Positions 30,855 through 39,276 of a stretch of DNA of 39,665 nt are shown here, piece after piece; within the stretch, counting starts at the first letter, position 1; the number at the start of each line of letters is the position of its first letter. Made by a program: the position numbers and the translations under genes. Under the pieces are notes generated by a model, which saw only the letters and a program-made list of their open reading frames with translations, did not search any database and was not told the origin of the DNA. Source of the DNA: Acidobacteriota bacterium (GTDB lineage Bacteria > Acidobacteriota > UBA6911 > JACOSC01); contig JACOSC010000122.1 of the NCBI GenBank assembly GCA_016179055.1, forward strand, positions 1-39,665, read 5' to 3'.

Positions 30855-33827
30855 TCACAGCCCATTAACAGCCACATCGGCCACGGTCTCAATAGCGATA
30901 GACACCAACGCGGCGGCGTAATCGAGGTCGATATTCCTCATGGTATCCTGCGTATCGTGATAGCCTTTGCGATTAATGTCATAGCATTCCATGAAGAGCA
31001 CTACGGGAATACCGGCATCTGAAAAAATCTGAGCATCGGTGTTGTAGAGACTGCTGGCATAGTGCCAGCTTGGCCGTATCTCACCGGCCAGCGCTGGATG
31101 AGCCGCGATGGCCGGCAATTCTGTGAGGCTTTGGACGCGCCGATAGGGTGGAGCTTCCCGCCGGGCCGGCACAGCATTCCAAATCGGTACGGATTGGTTC
31201 CATCGTTCATTGGCCAAGTGAGCTCGCTGCGCCAGGCGGGCGGCATCAGGTCCCTCTCCGGTGGCAATCTGGAATACGTAGCGATCGTGATCGTTGTTGT
31301 GCGCCACCATGTCAAGAATATAAGCTCCCAAGACCCTTACCGAAGAAAGATCGACTCGCCCGACACCCTCGGCCTCGACTACCAACGTCCGTTCGACGAG
31401 CCGCTGTGCCAGATTTCGTGCGCCCAGGCAATCGGCCGGAAACTCTTCCCCGGTTAGGTGCACGAGCCAAACGTCGTGCTTAAGTTTGCCCGCACGACTC
31501 AACGGCAACAATAGGTCAGCGGCCATCATCAGCGCCGCGGTGGCCGAGTGGTTATCATCGGCGCCGGCCGCCGCGGCTCGCGTAAAATCGCCACCTTGCT
31601 CCTTTTCGTAAATGTCCTCCATGTAGGCTGTGTCGTAATGATCCGCCATGATCACGGCAGAATTCCGGTCGTGGCCGGGAATTATCACGATGATGTTTCG
31701 CTCGCGGCCGCCGCCGGTTTGATTACGCGACCAGCCTTCCGACCAAGTAAAGTCAAAATCGGTGGTCCACCGGAACCGGTGATCAGCCACTTGTGCGGCT
31801 TTGGCCATATCATGGCGGACGATCAGATCTTGATAATACGAGTGGAGATAGTCGCCGAGCGCTTCCAGATCCCGCACGGCGCGCGCGTTGGGAGAAGAGC
31901 GTGTAAGGTCCGCGTTATTTTTTTGGATAAAATGGGAGGCGGCCAACTTCTCGATCATCTTCCAGTAACGCTCCTCAAAGCTGCGATGCGCGGATACCGC
32001 AAAAGTTTGCGAATGCGGTAGCTTTGAATGTGGGTCGGAAGGGAGCGGCGGATCGACCGGCTGGATTCTTTCCGCCAAGGCTGCCGCCAGGCGCGGCGCC
32101 CGCTTGGCGTGGGTTGTGCGGTCGGGCAGCGATTCCAGCCATTGCTCCAACGAAGTTTCTTTGGGGACGGTAAGTAACTGCCTGGCGTAGGCGCGCGTCA
32201 ACGGCCGGCCATCTAATAGGTCATAGGCCTCGAGCAGTTTGCGTATGTTAAAGGTGGTCGTGTAGCGTCGCAGACCTGGCTCATGTTCGAAAAGATCGAT
32301 TGCCGCTTGATGCGGTTCACGGTTATCGATTTTCGGCCACATCTCGACGACGGCAGTGGCTTCTGCACAGTAAAACTCCGGCGCAGAGGCCGTAAGATAT
32401 CCCAGCGGTCCGTCAAAGAGGACGGTCGGCTCTTGGTCCTGCCGCGCAAAGAAAGCCACCAGAGGGCGCTGCCAAAACACTTCGTAAGAACCGACCCGCA
32501 TGGGCGGAAAGAGAAAGCGATAGCCAAAGTGGCCGCCCATAGCCAGCGCCCGCCCAGCTTCCTCAATTCGCTGGCGACTATCCCGAGGACCATTCAGCAG
32601 CAAACGATAATCATGCGTCCAAATTTCCGCGTTGCGTGCCATCGGCTTGCCATAGAGCCCCATATGTTCGGGTTCCGCGCTGAAGAGCGCGTCGGCGACT
32701 CGATCATCGTATTTAATCAAATCCATCTCATTTTCGTCGCGATGGGCGCGGTTCCAGCGATGGGTTCTTTTTATATGACTGACGACGCGGCCGTGCGTGA
32801 ATGCCTGTGTAGGCGCCGAGTCATGACGTTTGGGCTCATCCAGCCAACCCGATTGCAGAATGCGCATGCCATAGGGCGCCGCGTGACGGGAAGGAAAGCT
32901 ACGGAGGAGAGGAATTTGCATGGCCCCGGGCAACTCGTCCGCCAGCTTGCGATAACCGGGATGCCCGTAGAATATCAAGCTGCCTGGAAAGGGTATCAAA
33001 TGGAGCGCGCCGCTCAGGTAGGCACGCTGCACAGCCAGGGGCAGCCGATCAAAAGGACGAAAGGTTAATAAATAATGAATATCGTGGATCGGTGCGTTCT
33101 CATTTATTAGATACTCGTCGGTCCAGGACGGGAGCGGCCCAGAGTCCCCGTCAGCAAACTTGGGATCCGCCTCGTTCGGTAAAATTCGGAAACCGGCGCG
33201 GCGCAAATCGGCAACTTGATTTTCCGGCAAGCCGTAGACTTGGGATAGCAGATTTTTTAATATGGACGTACCGGCGTCCTTACCGAGTACACCAGTGGGG
33301 GACGTTTGAAAGCTTCGCCAGAAGGCGCGGGCCGGCCCCTGAGCGCCGGCGCCAAAAAAAGTCCAACGAATACGACCCTTGTCGTCGAGGGTGCGCGATA
33401 GTGCCAGAGGCAGAAGCACGACATAGCGCTCATGTCGCAAGGACCCGGCGTGCGCCGACAAGGTTTCCGGCCAGTACAGATTATCCGTCAATAGGTCCTT
33501 CGAAAACGAGTGAAGGCCATTAGCCAGTTTGCGCAACTCCGTGAGCAGGTGATGCGCGACCTGCGTAAGACCCGGCCGCAGTTGCTGCTTTTCTTGATAT
33601 TCAGAGATGCGCCAGCCAAAGGGGTCGTCAAGCGAGACCGTAAATGGATCGACCCCGCCATAGGGCTTGACGCCGACAAAGGGACCGGGCATGAATTCCG
33701 AGTAGGCTGGGAGAGGGAAACGATTGTCGCCATGGAACGCCTTCCCCTGCGAAAGCAAGCGCGGCCACCCCCCCTTATCGACATTACTCATCCGCGATGG
33801 GCTAATGGAGTTATTTGCTTTTGTCAT
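30855..33827 (-). CDS. Large M28-type metallopeptidase with ~680-residue N-terminal region of unknown function (990 aa)
   Basis: The C-terminal third is an M28 zinc peptidase domain (about 705-985). The five metal/catalytic positions are in order: H730 in MADHYDTAY, D757 in AGADDNHSA, E794/E795 in TGEEFPADCLGARN, D839 in ILDMVAHNND and H957 in GYHDTQDTM. The first ~680 residues match nothing I can name. They are aromatic- and proline-rich, mix alpha and beta, and include a repeated habit of HD/H-rich phrases (PIHDIHYLL, HDYRLLLNGPRDSRQR). No signal peptide is visible at the N-terminus (MTKANNSISPSRMSNVDKGG), unlike the other M28 gene in this window, so the protein is probably cytoplasmic. No close partner genes. 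The first ATG is used, but an internal ATG at codon 13 is also possible. Confidence 0.88.
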   Translation of the reverse strand: MTKANNSISPSRMSNVDKGGWPRLLSQGKAFHGDNRFPLPAYSEFMPGPFVGVKPYGGVDPFTVSLDDPFGWRISEYQEKQQLRPGLTQVAHHLLTELRKLANGLHSFSKDLLTDNLYWPETLSAHAGSLRHERYVVLLPLALSRTLDDKGRIRWTFFGAGAQGPARAFWRSFQTSPTGVLGKDAGTSILKNLLSQVYGLPENQVADLRRAGFRILPNEADPKFADGDSGPLPSWTDEYLINENAPIHDIHYLLTFRPFDRLPLAVQRAYLSGALHLIPFPGSLIFYGHPGYRKLADELPGAMQIPLLRSFPSRHAAPYGMRILQSGWLDEPKRHDSAPTQAFTHGRVVSHIKRTHRWNRAHRDENEMDLIKYDDRVADALFSAEPEHMGLYGKPMARNAEIWTHDYRLLLNGPRDSRQRIEEAGRALAMGGHFGYRFLFPPMRVGSYEVFWQRPLVAFFARQDQEPTVLFDGPLGYLTASAPEFYCAEATAVVEMWPKIDNREPHQAAIDLFEHEPGLRRYTTTFNIRKLLEAYDLLDGRPLTRAYARQLLTVPKETSLEQWLESLPDRTTHAKRAPRLAAALAERIQPVDPPLPSDPHSKLPHSQTFAVSAHRSFEERYWKMIEKLAASHFIQKNNADLTRSSPNARAVRDLEALGDYLHSYYQDLIVRHDMAKAAQVADHRFRWTTDFDFTWSEGWSRNQTGGGRERNIIVIIPGHDRNSAVIMADHYDTAYMEDIYEKEQGGDFTRAAAAGADDNHSATAALMMAADLLLPLSRAGKLKHDVWLVHLTGEEFPADCLGARNLAQRLVERTLVVEAEGVGRVDLSSVRVLGAYILDMVAHNNDHDRYVFQIATGEGPDAARLAQRAHLANERWNQSVPIWNAVPARREAPPYRRVQSLTELPAIAAHPALAGEIRPSWHYASSLYNTDAQIFSDAGIPVVLFMECYDINRKGYHDTQDTMRNIDLDYAAALVSIAIETVADVAVNGL

Positions 33828-34468
33828 GGGAGAAACATATCAAAGCCCTCGGGAAAAATCAAAGGCCTTCTGGGCAGAGGATCGCGCTATCCGAATAGTA
33901 CGGCGAACTGAAGTTCGACCATAAGAAACGCGCGGATGCCGAAATCCAGTCCCGCGGGATCCTAGAGTTTGAACATTTGTAGGGAGAGGGGTTCCGCTTG
34001 CAATCCGAAGCTCCGAAGGAGCGAACTGTAATAGCCAGGGGCAAGCTCAGCGCAGCCCCTGGAAAGAACGCGTCCCCAGCACTTCAGCCCTGAAAGGGCG
34101 TACTAATGAAGATCAATTCCTTCGCCGCCTTAGTTTTCTTCCATGCTTATTCATCGAGCCGAAGGGTATCCCGCCCTTTCAGGGCTTATCACTTATATAA
34201 CCTTACATACCAGGGGCTGCGCTGAGCTTGCCCCTGGCTATTATAGAACGCTCTTTCAGAGCTACGCGAACCAGCTTCGGGCTATGGCTTGGCACCCGCT
34301 CGAAGTGGTAAGGACGAAATGATCGCGCAGGGCTATGGTCAATGTCCAAACTCCAGAGCCCCCGTGCAGGGCCGGCACCGCTACCGTATGATTGGCTTAT
34401 GATCGAATCTCAGTACGGCGAACTCGGCGCTTGAAAAATAGTATCTACATCAGGAAAATCTAGGGCAT
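33828..34468. other. 641-base divergent gap containing repeat element 4
   Basis: Between the divergent M28-type and YpdA-like genes. It holds the multi-hairpin element 33910-34411 and short flanking sequence; no gene is supported. Both promoters must lie at its edges, but I cannot define them. Confidence 0.6.
33910..34411. repeat. Multi-hairpin palindromic element, copy 4 (most symmetric)
   Basis: Six hairpins in exact mirror order and spacing. GCTCC-GAA-GGAGC (34010-34022), arm CCAGGGGC...GCCCCTGG (34035-34062) and GCCCT-GAA-AGGGC (34087-34099) are followed by a 73-base centre. Then come GCCCT-TTC-AGGGC (34173-34185), the inverted arm (34210-34237) and GCTCT-TTC-AGAGC (34250-34262). Gaps are 12 and 24 bases on both sides. 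Inverted ends CTAGAGTTTGAACATT (33962-33977) and AATGTCCAAACTCCAG (34339-34354) lie outside. A further outer pair is GAAGTTCGACCATAAG (33910-33925) and CTTATGATCGAATCTC (34396-34411). AGTACGGCGAACT flanks the whole as a direct repeat at 33897-33909 and 34412-34424. Confidence 0.8.
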
Positions 34469-35473
34469 ATGATGGAAACACGACTCGATGTAATAGTTGT
34501 GGGCGCCGGACCCACAGGGTTGGCGTGCGCGATCGCCGCCAAACGCGCCGGTTTGACTTGTCTGGTCCTTGAGAAAGGCTGCCTGGTGAACTCGCTGGCC
34601 AATTTCCCGCGCGACATGGTTTTTTTCACCACGTCGGAGCTTCTGGAAATTGGGGGAATTCCCATGACCAGCTTGGGTTATAAACCGACGCGTGGCGAAG
34701 CGCTCAAGTATTACCGCGCGGTGGCGCAAGCCTTTCAGTTACGCGTTAACCTCTACGAGAAAGTTGAAAGCATCACACGAGTGGACGGCGATTTCCACGT
34801 TCGTACACAAAGGCGAACGCGCCAGAGCTGCGGCTACCGGACTCGCACGATTGTGCTGGCCACCGGCTATTACGATCAAGCCAATCGGTTAGGCATACCT
34901 GGAGAAGATCTAGACAAGGTTTTTCACTACTACACGGAAGGTCATCGCTATTACAACATGGACGTCGCGGTTATCGGCGGCAAGAATTCCGCGGCCGAAA
35001 GCGCGCTGGATCTATTTCGCAGTGGTGCGCGCGTCACACTTATCCATCGCGGGCCGGAAATCAGCGCGGCCGTCAAATACTGGATCAAGCCGGATATTGA
35101 GAATCGCATCAAAGCCGGGCAGATTGCCGCTTACTTTAATGCGCAAGTAATCGAGATACAACCAACGACGGTTGGTCTGGCTACGCCTGAAGGGGTACGC
35201 CGGCTGGCCAACGATTTTGTCTTCGCGATGATTGGCTATCATCCCGACACCCAATTCTTTGAGTCATTGGGCATCGAAATTCAACCGCTGACGAAGCAGC
35301 CTACGCATAACCCAAAAACACTGGAGAGCAACGTGGCCGGCATATACTTGGCCGGAGTCGTTTTGGCGGGCATGAAGTCCAACGAGATTTTCATTGAGAA
35401 TGGTCGTTTTCACGGGACCGTTGTGATGGAGACGATTGCGCAAGCGCTATCCGCGCCATCGGCATCGCCGTAA
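34469..35473 (+). CDS. ypdA: YpdA-like FAD/NADPH disulfide reductase (334 aa)
   Basis: Flavoprotein of the YpdA (putative bacillithiol-disulfide reductase) family, which uses NADPH to recycle oxidised low-molecular-weight thiol. Family marks are the FAD site VGAGPTGLACAIAAKRAG (11-28), the early sequence CLVNSLANFPRDMVFFTTSELLEIGGIPM (38-66) that is specific to YpdA, the NAD(P) site IGGKNSAAESAL (169-180), and the C-terminal FAD motif GIYLAGVVLAG (291-301). There is no CxxC. The cysteine found just after the first glycines in S. aureus YpdA (GGGPCG) is threonine here, and C20 lies a few residues later, so chemistry may differ. The ribosome site is weak. 3-hydroxybutyryl-CoA dehydrogenase follows after 45 bases. 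Confidence 0.88.
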   Translation: MMETRLDVIVVGAGPTGLACAIAAKRAGLTCLVLEKGCLVNSLANFPRDMVFFTTSELLEIGGIPMTSLGYKPTRGEALKYYRAVAQAFQLRVNLYEKVESITRVDGDFHVRTQRRTRQSCGYRTRTIVLATGYYDQANRLGIPGEDLDKVFHYYTEGHRYYNMDVAVIGGKNSAAESALDLFRSGARVTLIHRGPEISAAVKYWIKPDIENRIKAGQIAAYFNAQVIEIQPTTVGLATPEGVRRLANDFVFAMIGYHPDTQFFESLGIEIQPLTKQPTHNPKTLESNVAGIYLAGVVLAGMKSNEIFIENGRFHGTVVMETIAQALSAPSASP

Positions 35474-35518
35474 ACAGCCAGCGGAAGGCGCTAAGTAGAC
35501 GAAGGGAGAATAGTAATT

Positions 35519-36376
35519 ATGGATGTACAAACGATCGCGGTCATTGGAGCAGGCATCATGGGGAGCGGCATAGCGCATGTCGCGGCCATCGCCGGCTTTC
35601 GTACCGTGCTGCACGATTTGTCGCCGGAATTGTTAAGTAAGGCGCTCAGCAGCATACAGAATAACATGGCCAAGAGCGTCGAGCTGGGCAAGCTCAAAGA
35701 AGCCGACATGATGGCCGCTCTAGCCCGATTGGCTTGCGATGATAAGCTAGAGAACGTTGTACAGGAAGCCGACTTGGTTATCGAAGCGATCAGCGAGAAT
35801 ATGGAGTGGAAGGTCAAGCTGTTTTCCCGCTTGGATCACCTGTGCGGTCCTGACACGATTTTGGCTTCCAACACATCGGCGTTGAGTTTGACCGAGATGG
35901 CGGCGGTCACGCGGCGCCCGCACCAATTTATCGGCCTGCACTTTTTTAATCCTGTCCATGTAATGAAGTTGATTGAGGTCGTCCGTGCCCTTGAAACCAA
36001 TGAAGCCACAGTAAGCGCCATGGAAGCGGTCGGAAAGAGAATGGGTAAGGAGACAGTGGTGATCAAGGAGGCCCCAGGCTTTGTTACCAGCCGCATCAAT
36101 GCGCTCCTCGGCAATGAAGCCTTTTATATGCTGGAAACCGGCCTGGCGTCGGCGCGTGACATTGACAAGGCCTTGAAACTCGGGCTCAACCATCCCATGG
36201 GCCCCTTTGAAATGGTCGACCTGGTTGGCTTGGACACACGATTAAGTGTATTGACTTACTTGCATCAGACGCTGGGTGAGAAATATCGTCCCTGCCCTTT
36301 GCTGGTTAAATATGTTAAAGCCGGCCGACTGGGACGAAAAACCGGAAAAGGTGTTTATGAGTACAAGAATCCTTGA
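35519..36376 (+). CDS. 3-hydroxybutyryl-CoA dehydrogenase (285 aa)
   Basis: NAD(P)-dependent oxidoreductase interconverting acetoacetyl-CoA and 3-hydroxybutyryl-CoA in fatty-acid or butyrate/PHB metabolism. The Rossmann motif IGAGIMGSGIAHVAA is at 9-23, with E89 in LVIEAISE, ASNTSALSL (116-124), and the catalytic H141 in GLHFFNPVHVMKLIEVV with its partner E153. The C-terminal helical domain starts EAPGFVTSRINALLGNEA (184-201) and contains GLNHPMGPFEMVDLVGLD. Length is standard. A GAAGGGAGAA ribosome site precedes the ATG. It is 45 bases downstream of the YpdA-like gene and probably in one transcript with it, though the two reactions are not obviously linked. Confidence 0.94.
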   Translation: MDVQTIAVIGAGIMGSGIAHVAAIAGFRTVLHDLSPELLSKALSSIQNNMAKSVELGKLKEADMMAALARLACDDKLENVVQEADLVIEAISENMEWKVKLFSRLDHLCGPDTILASNTSALSLTEMAAVTRRPHQFIGLHFFNPVHVMKLIEVVRALETNEATVSAMEAVGKRMGKETVVIKEAPGFVTSRINALLGNEAFYMLETGLASARDIDKALKLGLNHPMGPFEMVDLVGLDTRLSVLTYLHQTLGEKYRPCPLLVKYVKAGRLGRKTGKGVYEYKNP

Positions 36377-36950
36377 AGAACAAAAACTAGGCAACTGATC
36401 CCGGATTATGCACAGTATCGGCGGGGAGTCCTAAGGCATGCGAATCTATAGTAACCATAAAGTAGAATTCGGATATCACAGTCTGGGTTTGTATCTGACA
36501 AGATGAAATTGTGCTGACACAAGCGGAATGTTTTCTGGATTTAGCTTGGTAGGCTTTATTCATGCGGGTGTTTGAAGCTTTTCCAGCGTCACCAACTTTT
36601 TGATTTTTACCAGATTGCTTCCGGCTCGTCCGGGTTAGCGTTAATTCGCGTGTATTCGCGGTTACTAAAGAGGACAAATAACGGCACTCAATCCATAAAA
36701 AACCGCTAATGAACGCGAAGTGATAAAAAAGATTTTTAGCGCCTGATCTGACTCTTCGGTCTAATTTATTATTGCTAGGTCTTAATTCTATGTTTCACTC
36801 GAATAACAATATATGGCGCACGCATAACGGAGTATTTACGAATCGTTTATAATAAGAACTGTGGACGTAAGCATCATGGTTAAGCACCACCAAACCATAG
36901 GATTGAACCGTTTTTCCATGTCGCGGAAAATGAGCGGATAGGATAGTTAC
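36377..36950. other. 574-base gap with a degenerate inverted repeat
   Basis: AT-richer than its neighbours and without a supported gene. TTCGCGTGTATTCGCGGTT (36645-36663) and AACCGCTAATGAACGCGAA (36701-36719) are inverted copies with three mismatches. The wording resembles widespread short intergenic repeats. The promoter of the nucleotidyltransferase should lie in the last 150 bases. Confidence 0.5.
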
Positions 36951-37991
36951 ATGATAAAAGTCTTGATACTGGCCGGAGGAAAAGGAAACCGACTTCGACC
37001 TCTCACGGTAAACACACCAAAGCCGATTGTTCCTATTGCCAACATTCCATTTCTCTTTTATCAAATTGAGCAAGTCCGTAAGGCCGGCCTCACGGAGATT
37101 ATTCTGAGCTTGTCGTACCAGCCCCGAAAGATTAAGGATCTTTTCGGCGACGGGTCCCAGTTTGGCTTAACGATTCGCTACACCATAGAAGAGGTGCCCC
37201 TCGGCACCGCCGGCGCGGTAAAAATGGCTGAGAATTTGATCGACGATACCACGGTGGTTATGAATGGCGATATCCTGACGGACTTGGATCTGCAAACGGT
37301 GATCGATGAACACAAACGGCGCCAGGCGGCGGTGACTATCGTACTTAAGGCGGTCCGTAATCCTGCGGCCTACGGCCTGGTCGAAACGGACCAGGACGGG
37401 CACGTGCAACGGTTCATCGAGAAACCGAAGGAGGATGAGATCACCTGTGACACGATTAATGCCGGCACGTATGTGCTGGAGCCTGGCCTGCTAAAGTACA
37501 TTCCCGCCGATGAGGAATACTCCTTCGAGCGGGCCTTCTTCCCCACCATCCTTCAGCAACATGAACGCTTTTTCGCGATCACCACCGACGCCTATTGGCT
37601 GGATATCGGAACGCCCTTCAAATACCTTCAGGCCCATTATGATATTATGGAAGGCAAGATTGCCTTGCCCAATTTTCCCGGAACTCATCAGAAAGCGGAG
37701 CGGACAAATTTTAGCGGGGCGCTGATCGATAAGACCTCTCTCATTGAAACGGATTGCCAGATTAAACCGACGGCGGTGATTGAGCATTCCGTGATCGGCA
37801 GAGGCTGCCGCATTGAAGAAGGCGTTCTCGTTCGTAAATCGGTCGTATGGCCGGGAACGCGTATAGAAAAACGAGCAATTTTGGATGGGTGTTTAGTCGG
37901 TCGCAATTGTGTTGTGGGCGAGGCGGCCAAGATTCACGATGGCAAGATCCTTGGCGACAAATCGATCATCGCGGATTATAGCGAGATATAG
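36951..37991 (+). CDS. Sugar-nucleotide pyrophosphorylase, GDP-mannose/glucose-1-phosphate type (346 aa)
   Basis: Nucleotidyltransferase that joins an NTP and a sugar 1-phosphate into an NDP-sugar for polysaccharide or glycoprotein synthesis. The catalytic N-terminal domain (about 1-235) has LAGGKGNRLRPLTVNTPKPIVPI (8-30), a YTIEEVPLGTAGAVK loop, MNGDILTDLDL with the metal aspartate, FIEKPKE, INAGTYVLEP and YWLDIGTPFKYLQAH. The C-terminal part (about 255-346) is a left-handed beta-helix of hexapeptide repeats (IKPTAVIEHSVIGRGCRIEEGVLVRKSVVWPGTRI). The plan matches ManC/ManB-like or RfbA-like mannose- or glucose-1-phosphate transferases; the base and sugar cannot be decided. AGGAT lies about 7 bases before the ATG. 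The gene is convergent with the SIS-domain gene. Confidence 0.92.
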   Translation: MIKVLILAGGKGNRLRPLTVNTPKPIVPIANIPFLFYQIEQVRKAGLTEIILSLSYQPRKIKDLFGDGSQFGLTIRYTIEEVPLGTAGAVKMAENLIDDTTVVMNGDILTDLDLQTVIDEHKRRQAAVTIVLKAVRNPAAYGLVETDQDGHVQRFIEKPKEDEITCDTINAGTYVLEPGLLKYIPADEEYSFERAFFPTILQQHERFFAITTDAYWLDIGTPFKYLQAHYDIMEGKIALPNFPGTHQKAERTNFSGALIDKTSLIETDCQIKPTAVIEHSVIGRGCRIEEGVLVRKSVVWPGTRIEKRAILDGCLVGRNCVVGEAAKIHDGKILGDKSIIADYSEI

Positions 37992-38124
37992 ACTGGAATA
38001 TTTAGCTTACGAAGTCTTGGCATTTTTTTCTTTGACAAATATTTTCCGTCCGGTAAAACCTTTTTGAACTGGCCAGCATCTGAAAAGATGCCACATCTTG
38101 CGAGACCCTAGATCCACGGGCTGC

Positions 38125-38200
38125 ATAACCCGGTTTTACCCTCCTTTTGACCGGGTTATCTCGGGAGGGTTACTTGATAACCCTCCCGGAAACTACTTTT
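38125..38200 (+). terminator. Double hairpin between convergent genes
   Basis: ATAACCCGGT (38125-38134) pairs with ACCGGGTTAT (38150-38159). CGGGAGGGTTA (38162-38172) pairs with TAACCCTCCCG (38178-38188), followed by ACTACTTTTT on the plus strand. The second hairpin plus the T run looks like a rho-independent terminator for the nucleotidyltransferase gene that ends at 37991. ACCCTCC at 38138-38144 in the first loop could alternatively pair with GGAGGGT at 38165-38171, so two folds exclude one another. Confidence 0.55.
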
Positions 38201-38223
38201 TCACGGCATCCCATGAGGCCGCA

Positions 38224-39276
38224 TTACACTGTTCGGGTAATCTTGCTTAAGGCGCGCGGCCGGTCCGGATTCAAGCCCTTGGCCCGAGCCAGCAAAGCGG
38301 CAAATAGCTGCCCCGGGATTATGTACGGAATGGGCGTGTAGAGTTCCTTAATGGAGCCCGGAACCAGTATCAGCCGGCGGCATGAGCGGCGTAGTACTTT
38401 CACGCTCGATATGACCAGCGTATCGGCGTTAAGCGACTGCAACGTGCGGAGCATTTCGCAGAGTCCTTTATACGTCGGTCCCGGCGGCATAAACAGTATC
38501 AACGGAAACGAGCGATCCACCATGGCGATCGGCCCGTGCAAAAAATCCGCAGAAGAGAATCGCTCGGCCACGACATACGACGTTTCCATTAGCTTGAGGG
38601 CGAGCTCGTAGGCGTTGGCATAATTCAGTCCGCGCGCCACAACGGCACATTGGTTCATAAACCGGTAACGTTCCACTAGCGCTGCTATGTTTTTTTCTAA
38701 GTCAAGCGCCGTTTCCGCAAGGTCGGGGATCCTACGCGTTTGGTCTGCCGGTAGCGCGGCCCCCAACGCCCAAGCGACGAGGTAGAGCAAGAGTAGCTGG
38801 CCGGTATAAGTCTTCGTGGCGGCCACGCTACGCTCCTTTCCGGCGCCGACGAGAAACACTTCATCGACTAGCCGAGCCATCTTGGAATCAGGTTCATTGG
38901 TGATACCCACGGTAAACGCGCCTTTGGCTTTGCAGGATTCGAGGACGAGATTAACGTCGGTGCCTTCTCCGGACTGCGAAATGCCGATGACCAGAGCATT
39001 GCTCAGTCGTAGGGAGGACTTATACAGGGTGTGTATGGAGGGGGCTATCAGTGAGACGGGAATACCCGTGGTAGCCTCGAAAAGGTACCTGCCAAACATG
39101 GCCGCGTTATCGGAGGTGCCCCGCGCGACAATCAATATGATCCGAAAATCGGACCTACTTGCAAAACGACGAAACGGTTGTACGTCTCGCCATCCTTGTA
39201 TAAAAGTCTTGCGGAGAACTTGGGGTTGCTCACGGATTTCGTCTAACATGATTGACATAATTTTTTTCGCCGGCAT
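38224..39276 (-). CDS. SIS-domain sugar-phosphate isomerase/deaminase-like protein (350 aa)
   Basis: Two SIS domains as in the isomerase half of GlmS but without the glutamine amidotransferase half, so it is closer to AgaS/FrlB/NagB-II-type enzymes that deaminate or isomerise aminosugar or fructoselysine phosphates. SIS1 (about 45-160) has ARGTSDNAAMFGRYLFE, GISQSGEGTD (98-107) and KERSVAATKTYTGQ (147-160). SIS2 (about 205-330) has ARGLNYANAYELALKLMETS (214-233) and AERFSSADFLHGPIAMVD. These are the sugar-phosphate-binding loops of the family. No strong ribosome site is seen at the first ATG; ATG at codon 7 (MSIMLDEIREQP) is an alternative. With the neighbouring nucleotidyltransferase it suggests a link to hexosamine or cell-surface sugar metabolism. 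Confidence 0.9.
   Translation of the reverse strand: MPAKKIMSIMLDEIREQPQVLRKTFIQGWRDVQPFRRFASRSDFRIILIVARGTSDNAAMFGRYLFEATTGIPVSLIAPSIHTLYKSSLRLSNALVIGISQSGEGTDVNLVLESCKAKGAFTVGITNEPDSKMARLVDEVFLVGAGKERSVAATKTYTGQLLLLYLVAWALGAALPADQTRRIPDLAETALDLEKNIAALVERYRFMNQCAVVARGLNYANAYELALKLMETSYVVAERFSSADFLHGPIAMVDRSFPLILFMPPGPTYKGLCEMLRTLQSLNADTLVISSVKVLRRSCRRLILVPGSIKELYTPIPYIIPGQLFAALLARAKGLNPDRPRALSKITRTV

Noticed and set aside
36387..36677. 96-codon minus-strand frame between the dehydrogenase and nucleotidyltransferase
   Set aside because: Low-complexity composition, no ribosome site, no recognisable motif, and it overlaps a repeat.
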